From ZC4RG35 sp040878345 (GTDB lineage: Bacteria > Actinomycetota > Acidimicrobiia > Spongiisociales > ZC4RG35), in contig JBBDML010000009.1 in NCBI GenBank assembly GCA_040878345.1, positions 62,001 to 126,000 of the forward strand: a stretch of DNA of 64,000 bases, given 5' to 3'. The notes under the pieces were generated by a model that saw only the letters and a list, made by a program, of their open reading frames with translations, had not been told where the DNA came from and ran no database searches. Below are positions 1 to 8,437 of the stretch, piece by piece. Made by a program: the position numbers and the translations under genes. Each line of letters starts with the position of its first letter. Positions within the stretch are counted from its first letter, which is position 1.

Positions 1-1244
1 CGCATGGCCTCGGCGTAGTCGCCGGAGTCGTAGAGGGCGCCGGTGGGAGTTCGGTGTGGGAGAGCCTCGGTCGGTATGAAGTTGGCCAGCCGCACCTCGA
101 CCGGATCGAGATTGGCGGCCCTGGCGAATGCGTCCACGGCCCGTTCTATGGCGTAGGCGGCCTCGGGTCGCCCCGCCCCCCGGTAGGAGCCGGTCGGTGC
201 GGTGTTGGTCACCACCGAGGTGGTGGTCACGGACACGCTCTCGATGTCGTAGAGCCCGAGGGCCACCAGGCGGGAGAAGATCGGGATGGAAGACCCATTG
301 TGCGGATAGGCGCCGACGTCGGCCAGGATGTCGATCTCGGCACGCTCGATGCGACCGTTCCGTCTCCCCATGAGCTTCACGCGGTGGACCGAGCCGCGTC
401 CGTGCGTGCCTCCACTGAAGTGCTCGCGGCGTCTCTCCGCCCACATCACCGGCCGCCCCAGGCGAAGGGCGATGGCCGCCGTCACCATGTGCTCCGGATA
501 GGTCATGCCCTTCATGCCGAAGGCCCCACCCACATCAGGAACCACGACATGGAGCTTGTCGCGGTCGATCGGGATCAGCTGGGACAGACGCGCCTGCACA
601 CCGTGGGGTCGCTGATGGCTGATGTACACGGTGAGACGTCCGTCATCCTCCGGCACGGCCAGTATGACCAGGGGCTCGATCGGGTTGGGGGCGAGCCGTT
701 GATTGGTCACCTCGAGCTCGACCACGACCTCGTAGTCCTGACGGAGCTCTCCAACCTCGAGGTTCGACCGGTGGACGACATTGGTCCCCGCTTTCTCGTG
801 GATGAGCTGTCGGTCCTCGAGGCTGAAGCGGGGGTGGATCACTGCAGGCAGCGGCTCATAGTCCACCCAGATCAAATCGGCCGCGTCGACGGCTGCTGCC
901 ACCGATGCGGCGGCAACCACCGCCACCGGCTCGCCGACATAGCGGACCTTCTCCCGGGCAAGTTGTGGCCTGGCAAAGTCGGGGGCGGGTATGGAGATGT
1001 TGTCACCAGGGATGTCAGGGAGATCCAGGTCTTCACCGGTGAACACCCCTTCCACTGCAGCACCGTCAACTGCATCGGTGTCGATCGCGGTGATTCCGGC
1101 ATGCGCCTCGGTGCTGCGGACGAACGCCAGGTGGACGGTCTCCGGCGAAGCGAGGTCGGCGACGAAACGCCCGGCACCGGTGATCAGGCGATGGTCTTCC
1201 CGGCGAAGGAACGAATGGGGCTCGAAATAGGGGATCTCGTCCAC
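1..1244 (-). CDS. Xanthine dehydrogenase/CO dehydrogenase-type molybdenum hydroxylase large subunit, 3'-truncated by window edge
   Basis: The reverse strand reads continuously from about 1262 to base 1. Near the N-terminus it has FLRREDHRLITGAGRFV, the usual start of the aldehyde oxidase/xanthine dehydrogenase large subunit. It continues with the cofactor-binding stretch GGAFGMKGMTYPEH, the loop GSYRGAGRPEAAYAIERAVD and, at the window edge, TPTGALYDSGDYAEAM. Such subunits bind molybdopterin and hydroxylate N-heterocycles or aldehydes, or oxidise CO; the specificity loop cannot be assigned. The C-terminal half lies outside the window, as would any FAD and [2Fe-2S] subunits. I prefer GTG at 1244 because AAAGG lies five bases upstream; GTG at 1262 is an alternative. 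It diverges from the oxidoreductase at 1342, with a LacI-type palindrome between them. Confidence 0.88.
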   Translation of the reverse strand, partial: MDEIPYFEPHSFLRREDHRLITGAGRFVADLASPETVHLAFVRSTEAHAGITAIDTDAVDGAAVEGVFTGEDLDLPDIPGDNISIPAPDFARPQLAREKVRYVGEPVAVVAAASVAAAVDAADLIWVDYEPLPAVIHPRFSLEDRQLIHEKAGTNVVHRSNLEVGELRQDYEVVVELEVTNQRLAPNPIEPLVILAVPEDDGRLTVYISHQRPHGVQARLSQLIPIDRDKLHVVVPDVGGAFGMKGMTYPEHMVTAAIALRLGRPVMWAERRREHFSGGTHGRGSVHRVKLMGRRNGRIERAEIDILADVGAYPHNGSSIPIFSRLVALGLYDIESVSVTTTSVVTNTAPTGSYRGAGRPEAAYAIERAVDAFARAANLDPVEVRLANFIPTEALPHRTPTGALYDSGDYAEAM

Positions 1245-1288
1245 GTCGACCTTTATAGCCACCCACCACCGACCGGGCAATCGCTTGG

Positions 1289-1302
1289 GACAATCGATTG
1301 CA
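1289..1302. promoter_or_regulatory. LacI-family operator candidate between divergent genes
   Basis: The perfect palindrome CAATCGATTG occupies 1291-1300. It lies 47 bp upstream of the molybdenum hydroxylase start and 41 bp upstream of the Gfo/Idh/MocA start. It fits the CAAWCGWTTG pattern found at several other upstream sites in the first 30 kb. Assignment to the LacI protein at 23174 is inference. Confidence 0.6.
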
Positions 1303-1341
1303 ACCCAGGGTTAGGATCGTTCCCCGCCCTGAAGGAGTGCG

Positions 1342-2322
1342 ATGGCTGAGAGTGTGAAGGTGGCCAGTGTCGGTCTGGGATGGTGGGGCAAGGAGCTTGC
1401 CCGGGGCGCCAAAGCCGCCGGCATCGAGGTGGTGGCTTGCTACGCACGCACCGAGCAGACCAGAAACGCCTTCGCGGCGGAGGCGGGCTGTGAGCCGGCG
1501 TCGAGTCTCGAAGAGGTCCTCGCCGACCCCACCGTCGACGGCCTGCTCATCGCTACCTCACACGGCAGTCATCGTCAGTTGGTGGAGGCCGGCGCCGGGG
1601 CGGGGAAGCATGTGTTCATCGAGAAACCCCTTGCCCTGTCGGTGGAAGACGCCAAAGCCTGTGTCCGTGCAGCAGAAGCTGCCGGGACCGTGCTTCAGGT
1701 CGGGTTCCAACGACGCCGGTATCCCGCCCACAGGGAGATCAAGCGTCTCATCGATGAGGGCTCGATCGGGGAGATCGAGACGCTGGAGGCGAATCACTCA
1801 CTGCCCAATCGCATTCCCGAGAACGCCTGGCGCTGGGATGAGGGGGAGAGCCCGTTGGGATCGATGACCTCACTCGGCATCCATCAGATCGAGAACTTCC
1901 ACTATCTGGCGGGGCCGATCATCAGAGTGGGCGCGATGTCCCGCCCCGGTCGCTCGGTGTCGATCGACGAGGCGACCGCCCTCGTCTTCGAGTTCGCCGG
2001 GGGCGCGGTTGGGACCCTCATCTCCTCGTTCTTCACGCCATGGCGGATCAGCCTGGCTGTGCACGGCACCGATGGCGCTGCCCTCGCCGATCGGGACGGG
2101 ACGACCCTCGCCTTTCAACCGAGAACTGAGAACCGGCCGACCGAGATCCCCTTGGCCGAGGTCGACGCGGTGACCGATCAACTGGTCGAGTTCGCCACCT
2201 GCGTCCGCGAGGACAGACGTCCCGAGGTGTCGGGCGCCGAGGGTCTCGCCGTCGTCGCGGTGCTGGAGGCGGCCCAGCGGAGTGCGGTGACCGGGTCGTT
2301 CGAGCGGGTCGACACGGGGTGA
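1342..2322 (+). CDS. Gfo/Idh/MocA family NAD(P)-dependent oxidoreductase
   Basis: This 326-residue protein has an N-terminal Rossmann fold with GLGWWG at residues 11-16, the family EKP motif at 94-96 (EKPLALS) and the C-terminal catalytic-site segment SLGIHQIEN around His181. Family members oxidise or reduce hydroxyl groups of sugars, inositols and related compounds with bound NAD(P)H; the substrate here is unknown. ATG at 1342 has AAGGAG just upstream. It is the first gene of a long rightward operon, and a LacI-type palindrome at 1291 sits in its promoter region. The segment after the catalytic His has Glu where many relatives have Asp. Confidence 0.9.
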   Translation: MAESVKVASVGLGWWGKELARGAKAAGIEVVACYARTEQTRNAFAAEAGCEPASSLEEVLADPTVDGLLIATSHGSHRQLVEAGAGAGKHVFIEKPLALSVEDAKACVRAAEAAGTVLQVGFQRRRYPAHREIKRLIDEGSIGEIETLEANHSLPNRIPENAWRWDEGESPLGSMTSLGIHQIENFHYLAGPIIRVGAMSRPGRSVSIDEATALVFEFAGGAVGTLISSFFTPWRISLAVHGTDGAALADRDGTTLAFQPRTENRPTEIPLAEVDAVTDQLVEFATCVREDRRPEVSGAEGLAVVAVLEAAQRSAVTGSFERVDTG

Positions 2323-2336
2323 GGGTCTGTTGCCCC

Positions 2337-2348
2337 GCAAACGTTTGC
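2337..2348. promoter_or_regulatory. LacI-family operator candidate upstream of D-2-hydroxyacid dehydrogenase
   Basis: GCAAACGTTTGC is a perfect 12-base palindrome directly after the stop of the preceding gene. It overlaps the longest possible reading frame of the next gene (TTG at 2330), which suggests that the true start lies downstream and that this is a regulated internal promoter. Confidence 0.6.
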
Positions 2349-2389
2349 TCCATACACTCGGCGACCCGGTGCATCCCAGGCGACCCAAG

Positions 2390-3361
2390 GTGGCGATTGT
2401 CGGAACCAGATTCCGCGATTTCGATGTCGAACGCGGGGTGCTGGGTGATGTCGAGATCGTCTCGGGGTCAGGTCAGAACCCCGCCGAGATCCTCGAAGTG
2501 GCGAAAGGCGCCGATGTGATCCTCGCCGGCGCCGCCCCGGTGTTCGATTCCGGGACGCTCACGGCGCTCGATTGCCGGGCGATCGTCCGGCTCGGTGTCG
2601 GAGTGGATGGGGTGGACCTCGACACCGCTCGCTCCCTGGGAATGTGGGTGGTGAACGTCCCCGACTACGGGACCGACGCGGTGGCGCTGCACACGGTCAC
2701 GCTGATCCTCGCCTCGCTCCGCCGATTGACCCAGGCCGACCGTCGACTCCGGGAGGGTTCCTGGGGGGTGGCCGACCTGCGTCCTTTGCATCTACCCGCC
2801 TCCCTCACCGTGGGTGTAGTGGGGCTGGGACGGATCGGGCGAAGGGTCGCCACGATGCTGAACGGCGTCGGGTTCGAGCGCTTCCTGGCTACGGACCCAA
2901 TGATCCAACCGACCGATCTGAATGAGGCCCTCGGGGACCTCGAGGTGCGGCTGGTAGATCTTCCCGAGTTGCTCGGCGGCGCCGACGTCGTCACTCTGCA
3001 CGCCCCCCCGGAATCTCACCGCCACCTTCTCGGGGCGGACCAGTTCGGGATGATGAGAGAGGGCTCGATTCTGGTCAATACCGCACGCGGTTCTCTCGTC
3101 GACACCGGTGCCCTCATGGCAGCTCTCGGCAAGGGCCGACCCGCCATGGCAGCCCTCGATGTCTTCGAGCACGAGCCGCCTGACATGACCGTGTTCGAGA
3201 GCGTCTCCGATCGGCTGATCATCACCCCACACATGTCCTGGTACACCGAGGAGAGCGAGCTGGCTCTCCGTCGTCAGGCGGCTGCGGAGGCCCGTCGGAT
3301 CCTCGACTCACAACCGCCCCTCCACCCGGTGGTGACCCCTTCCCCGGCTGAAGTCGGGTGA
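2390..3361 (+). CDS. D-isomer-specific 2-hydroxyacid dehydrogenase
   Basis: The protein has the two-domain layout of phosphoglycerate and hydroxypyruvate dehydrogenases. The NAD-binding loop is GVVGLGRIGRR. The catalytic residues are Arg in VNTARGSLVDT, Glu in DVFEHEPP and His in TPHMSWYTEES. It should interconvert a 2-keto acid and a D-2-hydroxy acid using NAD(H); the substrate is not predictable. The frame is open from TTG at 2330, but that start would place the palindrome at 2337 inside the gene. GTG at 2390, with CCAGG upstream and the first beta strand AIVGTRF right after it, is the more natural start; GTG at 2369 is an alternative. It overlaps the next gene by four bases. Confidence 0.85.
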   Translation: MAIVGTRFRDFDVERGVLGDVEIVSGSGQNPAEILEVAKGADVILAGAAPVFDSGTLTALDCRAIVRLGVGVDGVDLDTARSLGMWVVNVPDYGTDAVALHTVTLILASLRRLTQADRRLREGSWGVADLRPLHLPASLTVGVVGLGRIGRRVATMLNGVGFERFLATDPMIQPTDLNEALGDLEVRLVDLPELLGGADVVTLHAPPESHRHLLGADQFGMMREGSILVNTARGSLVDTGALMAALGKGRPAMAALDVFEHEPPDMTVFESVSDRLIITPHMSWYTEESELALRRQAAAEARRILDSQPPLHPVVTPSPAEVG

Positions 3362-4122
3362 GCATGGCCAGGTCGATCCTCGACCTCACGTCGCCCGAGG
3401 TGGCCGAGCTGATGGGGCGCAGCGGCCTCGTGGTGATGCCGTTTGGAAGCGTCGAGCAGCATGGACCGCACCTTCCCTGCGGGACCGACACCATGGCCGC
3501 CGACCTCGTCGCCGCCCAGGTGGCGCAGATCCTGGATGCCATCGTCGTCCCCGCCGGTCAATACGGAGTCACACCGATCCACGCCGGCCACCCCGGCACC
3601 ATCTCGCTGCGGCGGGACGTGTTCGAGTCGTATCTCTCCAACCTCTGCGAGGAGATGGTCGCCATGGGGGCCCGGACGTTCGTCTTCGTCAATTGGCACG
3701 AGGGCAACATCGCATCGTTGGACGCAGTGGCCACCGACCTCCAGACCAAGTGGGATGTGCTCGTGGTCACTGCCCACGCCTGTTACACGGCGCAGCGCAT
3801 ATACGCCCCCGCCGGTGGGGAGCTCACCCATGGCGGCGGGATCGAGACGCTCGCCGTCCTCGCCCATGACCCCGAGTTGGCACGGCTCGACAGGGCCCGG
3901 GAGCCCACTCGGCCGGAAGGAGCCGAGGAGCTCGATGCCATGCGGCGGTCCAGCGAGGTCTACGGCTACATAACCGATGTGACCGAGATCGCGGACGACG
4001 GCTGGTACGGCAACCCGGCTTGGGCTGACATGGAACGAGCCGGCGTGTTCGCCAAGACGGTGGCCGACGAGATCGCCGGCACCGTGGAGTCGATATTGAA
4101 GATGAGGAGAGGTCGATCATGA
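3358..4122 (+). CDS. Creatininase family protein (copy 1)
   Basis: This 254-residue protein has the creatininase fold signature GSVEQHGPHLPCGTD at residues 30-44, later NWHEGN, and a THGGGIETL segment carrying metal-site residues. The family includes creatininase, MftE-like peptidases and ring-opening lactam or lactone hydrolases, so the name does not prove creatinine as substrate. GTG at 3358 overlaps the previous stop; ATG at 3364 is equally possible. It is the middle gene of a coupled operon with two oxidoreductases and a cupin, which suggests hydrolysis of an oxidised cyclic or amide intermediate. A paralogue lies at 24357. Confidence 0.88.
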   Translation: MSMARSILDLTSPEVAELMGRSGLVVMPFGSVEQHGPHLPCGTDTMAADLVAAQVAQILDAIVVPAGQYGVTPIHAGHPGTISLRRDVFESYLSNLCEEMVAMGARTFVFVNWHEGNIASLDAVATDLQTKWDVLVVTAHACYTAQRIYAPAGGELTHGGGIETLAVLAHDPELARLDRAREPTRPEGAEELDAMRRSSEVYGYITDVTEIADDGWYGNPAWADMERAGVFAKTVADEIAGTVESILKMRRGRS

Positions 4123-4508
4123 CCGTTGTCGGCCCGAACGAGCTCCAGTTTCGCGACTTCCCGGGACGGGCGACATCCGACCCGTTCCGGGACGCCGGGA
4201 AAGGGGCCTCCACCGTGCGACAGGTCGTGATCGAGCACGTCGCCTCCAGATCTCCCCACCTGCACCCACAGAGCGAGGAGATCGTCTACGTGGCCGCCGG
4301 GACCGGCCGGGTGTGGCTCGATGGCGTCTTCCACCCCGTCGGGCCCGGCTCGTGGTATCGAATCCCGGCGGAGACCCCACACGCCACCATGGCCGACCCG
4401 GGCCAGCGCATGTCACTCGTCTGCTTCTTCCCCCACGACGACTTCGCCAACAACATCGAGGAGCTCGACATGGTGATCGAAGCCGGGAAGGAGCACGGAG
4501 TTGACTGA
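4119..4508 (+). CDS. Cupin domain protein
   Basis: This 129-residue single-domain cupin has the metal-site pattern SPHLHPQSEEIVYVAAGTG (two His and a Glu), and PAETPHATM supplies the last His. Small cupins act as isomerases, dioxygenases or ligand sensors, and nothing here decides which. It starts with an ATGA overlap on the creatininase-family gene and ends overlapping the next Gfo/Idh/MocA gene, so translation is probably coupled. Confidence 0.85.
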   Translation: MTVVGPNELQFRDFPGRATSDPFRDAGKGASTVRQVVIEHVASRSPHLHPQSEEIVYVAAGTGRVWLDGVFHPVGPGSWYRIPAETPHATMADPGQRMSLVCFFPHDDFANNIEELDMVIEAGKEHGVD

Positions 4509-5556
4509 ACGCGTCAAGCTCGCATCGATCGGATTGGGCCGCTGGGCCAGGGTGCTGGCCCGAGGGGCGCAGCGAGGATCGGTCATAGAGCTGGCGAGTT
4601 GCTTCTCGCGTTCCCCCGACCGCCGCGCCGTCTTCCAGGCCGAGTTCAGCGTGCCCAGGGGCGCCTCGACACTCGACGAGCTCCTCTCCGACCCCGAGAT
4701 CGAGGGCGTCCTCGTCACCACACCCAACGACACCCACAAGACCGTCATCTTGGAATGCCTGGACGCCGGCAAGGCGGTGTACACCGACAAGCCGATAGCG
4801 CACACGATGGAGGATGCCGGGGAGATCGCCCGCGCCGCGGCCGCTTCGGGCAGACCCTTCGCCGTCGGTCACAGCGCCCGTCGTCTCGGCGGGCACAGGG
4901 CCATGAAGCAGTGGGTGGACACCGGCAAGATCGGCCAGGTCTCACTGGCCGAGGCCAACTTCTCCAATGAGCGCGGGCTCGAGCTGACCACCGACACCTG
5001 GCGCTGGTTCGCCGACAAGAGCCCGGGCGGGGCCATGATCCAACTCGGGGTGCACCACGCCGACAACCTGCAATACCTGCTGGGGCCGGTGGCCGCCGTC
5101 TCCAGCCACGCCCGCAAGCTCTACACCAAGGCCGAGGTGCCCGACGCGATCATGTCGATACTCGAGTTCGAATCCGGCCCCCTTGGGTACCTGGGCACCG
5201 GATGGGCCTCACCCGGGGTATATCAGCTACGCATCCAGGGGACCGAGGCGAACCTGTTCTACGACCTCGACTTCAACAACTGGGACGAGTCCCATCTGGT
5301 CGACTCGAAGAGCACACTGGTCAGCCAGGCCTATCGGGAGTCGACCCGGCCACCGGTTGACATGCCCCACACCGACATGTTCCGGGAGCAACTCGACGAG
5401 TTTGCCCTCGCCATCAGGGGGGAGGCGAGAATCGAGGTGGGCGCCCTGGAGGCGATCCGCGCCCTGGCCGTCGTCCACGCCGCATTGGAGTCTTCCCGGC
5501 GGAATGGTGAGGCGGTTGCCGTGGCTCCGATGGTGGAGAGGACAGGAGCCATCTGA
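4501..5556 (+). CDS. Gfo/Idh/MocA family oxidoreductase (second copy)
   Basis: This 351-residue protein has the Rossmann motif GLGRWARVLARG near residue 11, a TDKPIAHTMEDAG segment where the usual EKP is DKP, and the catalytic region QLGVHHADNLQYLLG. It is a paralogue of the gene at 1342 and probably oxidises a different intermediate in the same pathway. TTG at 4501 follows AAGGAG and overlaps the previous stop. Its own stop overlaps the hydrolase at 5556. The Glu-to-Asp change at EKP keeps the catalytic Lys. Confidence 0.88.
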   Translation: MTERVKLASIGLGRWARVLARGAQRGSVIELASCFSRSPDRRAVFQAEFSVPRGASTLDELLSDPEIEGVLVTTPNDTHKTVILECLDAGKAVYTDKPIAHTMEDAGEIARAAAASGRPFAVGHSARRLGGHRAMKQWVDTGKIGQVSLAEANFSNERGLELTTDTWRWFADKSPGGAMIQLGVHHADNLQYLLGPVAAVSSHARKLYTKAEVPDAIMSILEFESGPLGYLGTGWASPGVYQLRIQGTEANLFYDLDFNNWDESHLVDSKSTLVSQAYRESTRPPVDMPHTDMFREQLDEFALAIRGEARIEVGALEAIRALAVVHAALESSRRNGEAVAVAPMVERTGAI

Positions 5557-6659
5557 TGAGAGTCGATCCTGCAAAGACCCGCACCCTCGATCATCCGGAT
5601 CCAGAGGTCCAGGAGGTCCTCGACATCTGGGCGGCGCGATTCCTCCACGGCCAAATCGCACTCGGCGACCTGACAGCGACCGTGGGCAGGATCAACGTCT
5701 GGTCGGACTGGGGGCCGGAGTGGATGATCACCGCCCAGGCCCACGAGGCGATGGGCGAGCAGGCATGGGAGGAGGGTCGTCGCATCTCGGCGGTCGACTC
5801 CTTCCTGGCTGCGGCTCGCTGCTACCACCTGTCCTACTTCCTCTCCGTCGACGACGAGGAGGCCCATGCCCATGGTCTGGCCAAGATGGTGGAGTGCCAC
5901 GACCGGGTTCTCCCCCTCATGGCGCCCCCGGTGGAGAAGATCACCATCCCCTTCCCGGAAGCCGACCTGACCGCTCTGCTTAGTGTTCCTGCCGGTGTCG
6001 GCCCTCATCCGGTGGTGATGTTCCTCCCCGGTCTCGACTCGACCAAGGAACAGCGACATGGGGGGCGGGGGTCGCTGCTGCGCCGCGGTCTGGCGGTGCT
6101 CAGCCTCGACGGGCCCGGCCAGGGCGAGATCAGCGCCAAGCTCCCGATTCGCCACGACTACGAGGTCGCGATCTCCGCCGTCATCGACGCACTGAAAGGC
6201 GACGATCGCATCGACACCGACCGGGTTGGCCTGATCGGCGCCAGCCTCGGTGGCTATTACGCGTGCCGGGCGGCAGCCTTCGAGCCCCGGGTGACCGCGG
6301 CGGTGGCCAACTGCGGCCCCTACGACTGGATCGCCTGTTGGGACGAGCTGCCGAAAGTGACCCGTGGCGCCTTCCGCAAGTACTCGTGGTCTTCGTCGGA
6401 CGAGGAGGCGAAGGAGAAGGCTCGGGCCCTCGACCTCACCGGTGTGGCGGAGAAGATCACCCAGCCACTCGTGGTGGTCCACGGGATGCTCGACCCGCTC
6501 ATAGGTGTCGAGCACGCCCGGCGCATCGCAGACGAAGCCCCGAACGCCATCCTGATCACCGTTGACGACGCCACCCACGGCGTCAGCAACCTTGCCTACA
6601 AGTTCGCTCCGTGGGTGGACGACTGGATGGCGGAGAGGCTGGGCGGAAAGGTCGTATGA
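5556..6659 (+). CDS. Alpha/beta hydrolase resembling 2,6-dihydroxypseudooxynicotine hydrolase
   Basis: The protein has 367 residues. The first 125 form a helical cap-like domain rather than a short leader, as in the C-C bond hydrolase of nicotine-degrading Arthrobacter, which I recall as similar in length. The alpha/beta core carries the nucleophile in GLIGASLGG (Ser230), an acidic residue in HGMLDPLIG and the His in DDATHGVSN. These enzymes cleave a carbon-carbon bond next to a ketone on an aromatic or heterocyclic ring. The substrate here is unproven. ATG overlaps the previous stop and the gene ends in an ATGA overlap. A second member lies at 10110. Confidence 0.85.
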   Translation: MRVDPAKTRTLDHPDPEVQEVLDIWAARFLHGQIALGDLTATVGRINVWSDWGPEWMITAQAHEAMGEQAWEEGRRISAVDSFLAAARCYHLSYFLSVDDEEAHAHGLAKMVECHDRVLPLMAPPVEKITIPFPEADLTALLSVPAGVGPHPVVMFLPGLDSTKEQRHGGRGSLLRRGLAVLSLDGPGQGEISAKLPIRHDYEVAISAVIDALKGDDRIDTDRVGLIGASLGGYYACRAAAFEPRVTAAVANCGPYDWIACWDELPKVTRGAFRKYSWSSSDEEAKEKARALDLTGVAEKITQPLVVVHGMLDPLIGVEHARRIADEAPNAILITVDDATHGVSNLAYKFAPWVDDWMAERLGGKVV

Positions 6660-8437
6660 CCTCCCCGGGAGACAAGCACACCTTCACCGTCACGGCCGAC
6701 GGCATGTGCATCGATTACCAGGTGCCCATGACCATGACCGACGGCGCGGTGCTCCGAGCCGACGTATTCCGCCCCTGTGAGGACGGCCGGTACCCGGTGA
6801 TCCTCTCCCACGGTGTCTACGCCAAGGGGCTTGCATTCAACGGCCCGATCTACCGGATGCAGTGGGACAAGCTGGTGGCCAAGGACCCATCGGTGCTCGA
6901 GGGCTCCACCAGCAGGTATCAGGCCTGGGAGGTCACCGACCCGGAGCGCTGGGTTCCCGATGGTTATGTCGTGGTTCGTGTCGACTCACGCGGGGCGGGT
7001 TGGTCACCCGGTGTCCTCTGGCCCCGGAACCCCCTGGAGTACGACGACATAGCCGAGTCGGTGGAATGGGCGGCCGCACAATCCTGGGGTGACGGCAAGG
7101 TCGGCATCATGGGCATCTCCTATTACGCGGTGATGGCGTGGGCGGCCGCCGACCGTCAGCCGGAGCACCTCGCCGCCATCATCGCCTGGGAGGGCTTCAA
7201 CGACCCCTACCGGGACGCCTACTACCACGGGGGCATCCTCAGCGAGTTCACCCGACGCTGGCAGGAGCGCCAGATAGACCCGATCCAGTACGGCCGGGGA
7301 TCACGCGCCCCGTTCAATCCCAATACCGGGCAGTCGGTGGCGGGGCCCGTCGACCTGGCCGACGAGGAGCTCGCGGCCAACAGGGTCGACTCCTTCCCCG
7401 ACATCAAGGCTCATCCCATCTACGACGACTGGCACCGGGCCCGTGGCATCGACCTGGGGCGGGTGAAGGTCCCCCTCCTCACCGCGGCCAACTGGGGCGG
7501 CCAGGGGATTCATCCCAGGGGGAACTTCAACGGGTTCGTCGAAGCGTCCTCGGAGAACAAATGGCTCGAGGCACATGGCGACACCCACTGGACCCACTTC
7601 TATTCGGCATACGGGCGCGACCTGCAGAAGCGCTTCTTCGACCACATGCTCAAGGGCTTGGACAACGGCTTCGACCGCACACCACGCGTCCAACTCAACA
7701 TCCGTCACCCTGGCGAGAAGTTCGAGTGGCGCGGCGAGGACGAATGGCCCCTGGCCCGCACGGAATGGACGACGCTCAATCTGCATGCGGACCTGTCGTT
7801 GTCCCCCGAGCCGGCCCGGGGCGAGGCGTCGATCCAGTATGAGGCGATGGGGGAAGGGCTCCATTTCTCCACCTCTCCCTTCACTGAGGAAACCGAGATC
7901 ACCGGGCCTCTCGCCGCCAAGCTCTTCATCTCGTCGACGACGGCGGACGCCGACCTCTTCCTGATCCTCCAGCTGTTCGACCCAGGTGGCAACGAGGTGA
8001 CATTCGAGGGCTCAACCGATCCCAACACCCCGATCGCCAATGGGTGGCTGCGGGCCTCGCATGGCGCCCTCGAACCGGATCGGTGCCTTCCCTGGCGGCC
8101 GTTTCACCCCCACGACCGGGCCCAGCCGCTGGAGCCGGGGGCCGTATACGAGCTCGACATCGAGATCATCCCGACCTGCATCGTCGTGCCATCCGGATAC
8201 TGGCTCGAGCTTTGGATCAGGGGCCGCGACTACGAGTACCGCGGCCCGCTCGACGACTACGGTCAGACCTTCTACTACGCCACACGCGGCACCGGTGGAA
8301 TGACCCACGCCGACCCTGACGATCGTCCGGAAGACGTGTTCGGTGGCAAGGTGACCGTCCACATCGGTCCGGACCATCCTTCCGGTTTGCTGATACCCGT
8401 GATACCCCCCAAGACGACCGAGGAGATGACGAGTTGA
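6656..8437 (+). CDS. CocE/NonD family (X-Pro dipeptidyl-peptidase-like) hydrolase
   Basis: This 593-residue serine hydrolase has an N-terminal alpha/beta core, with oxyanion-side segment VRVDSRGAGWSPG and nucleophile GIMGISYYAVMAW (Ser near residue 154), and a C-terminal beta-sandwich from about residue 380 to 590. That is the cocaine esterase, glutaryl acylase and X-Pro dipeptidase arrangement. His in EAHGDTHWTH may be the catalytic base. Such enzymes hydrolyse esters or amides. An earlier in-frame GTG exists, but ATG at 6656 overlaps the preceding stop as ATGA and is preferred. The gene ends with a TTGA overlap on the next one. Confidence 0.87.
   Translation: MTSPGDKHTFTVTADGMCIDYQVPMTMTDGAVLRADVFRPCEDGRYPVILSHGVYAKGLAFNGPIYRMQWDKLVAKDPSVLEGSTSRYQAWEVTDPERWVPDGYVVVRVDSRGAGWSPGVLWPRNPLEYDDIAESVEWAAAQSWGDGKVGIMGISYYAVMAWAAADRQPEHLAAIIAWEGFNDPYRDAYYHGGILSEFTRRWQERQIDPIQYGRGSRAPFNPNTGQSVAGPVDLADEELAANRVDSFPDIKAHPIYDDWHRARGIDLGRVKVPLLTAANWGGQGIHPRGNFNGFVEASSENKWLEAHGDTHWTHFYSAYGRDLQKRFFDHMLKGLDNGFDRTPRVQLNIRHPGEKFEWRGEDEWPLARTEWTTLNLHADLSLSPEPARGEASIQYEAMGEGLHFSTSPFTEETEITGPLAAKLFISSTTADADLFLILQLFDPGGNEVTFEGSTDPNTPIANGWLRASHGALEPDRCLPWRPFHPHDRAQPLEPGAVYELDIEIIPTCIVVPSGYWLELWIRGRDYEYRGPLDDYGQTFYYATRGTGGMTHADPDDRPEDVFGGKVTVHIGPDHPSGLLIPVIPPKTTEEMTS

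Noticed and set aside
54..1349. Forward 431-residue reading frame
   Set aside because: It is the antisense shadow of the molybdenum hydroxylase subunit, whose motifs are all on the reverse strand.
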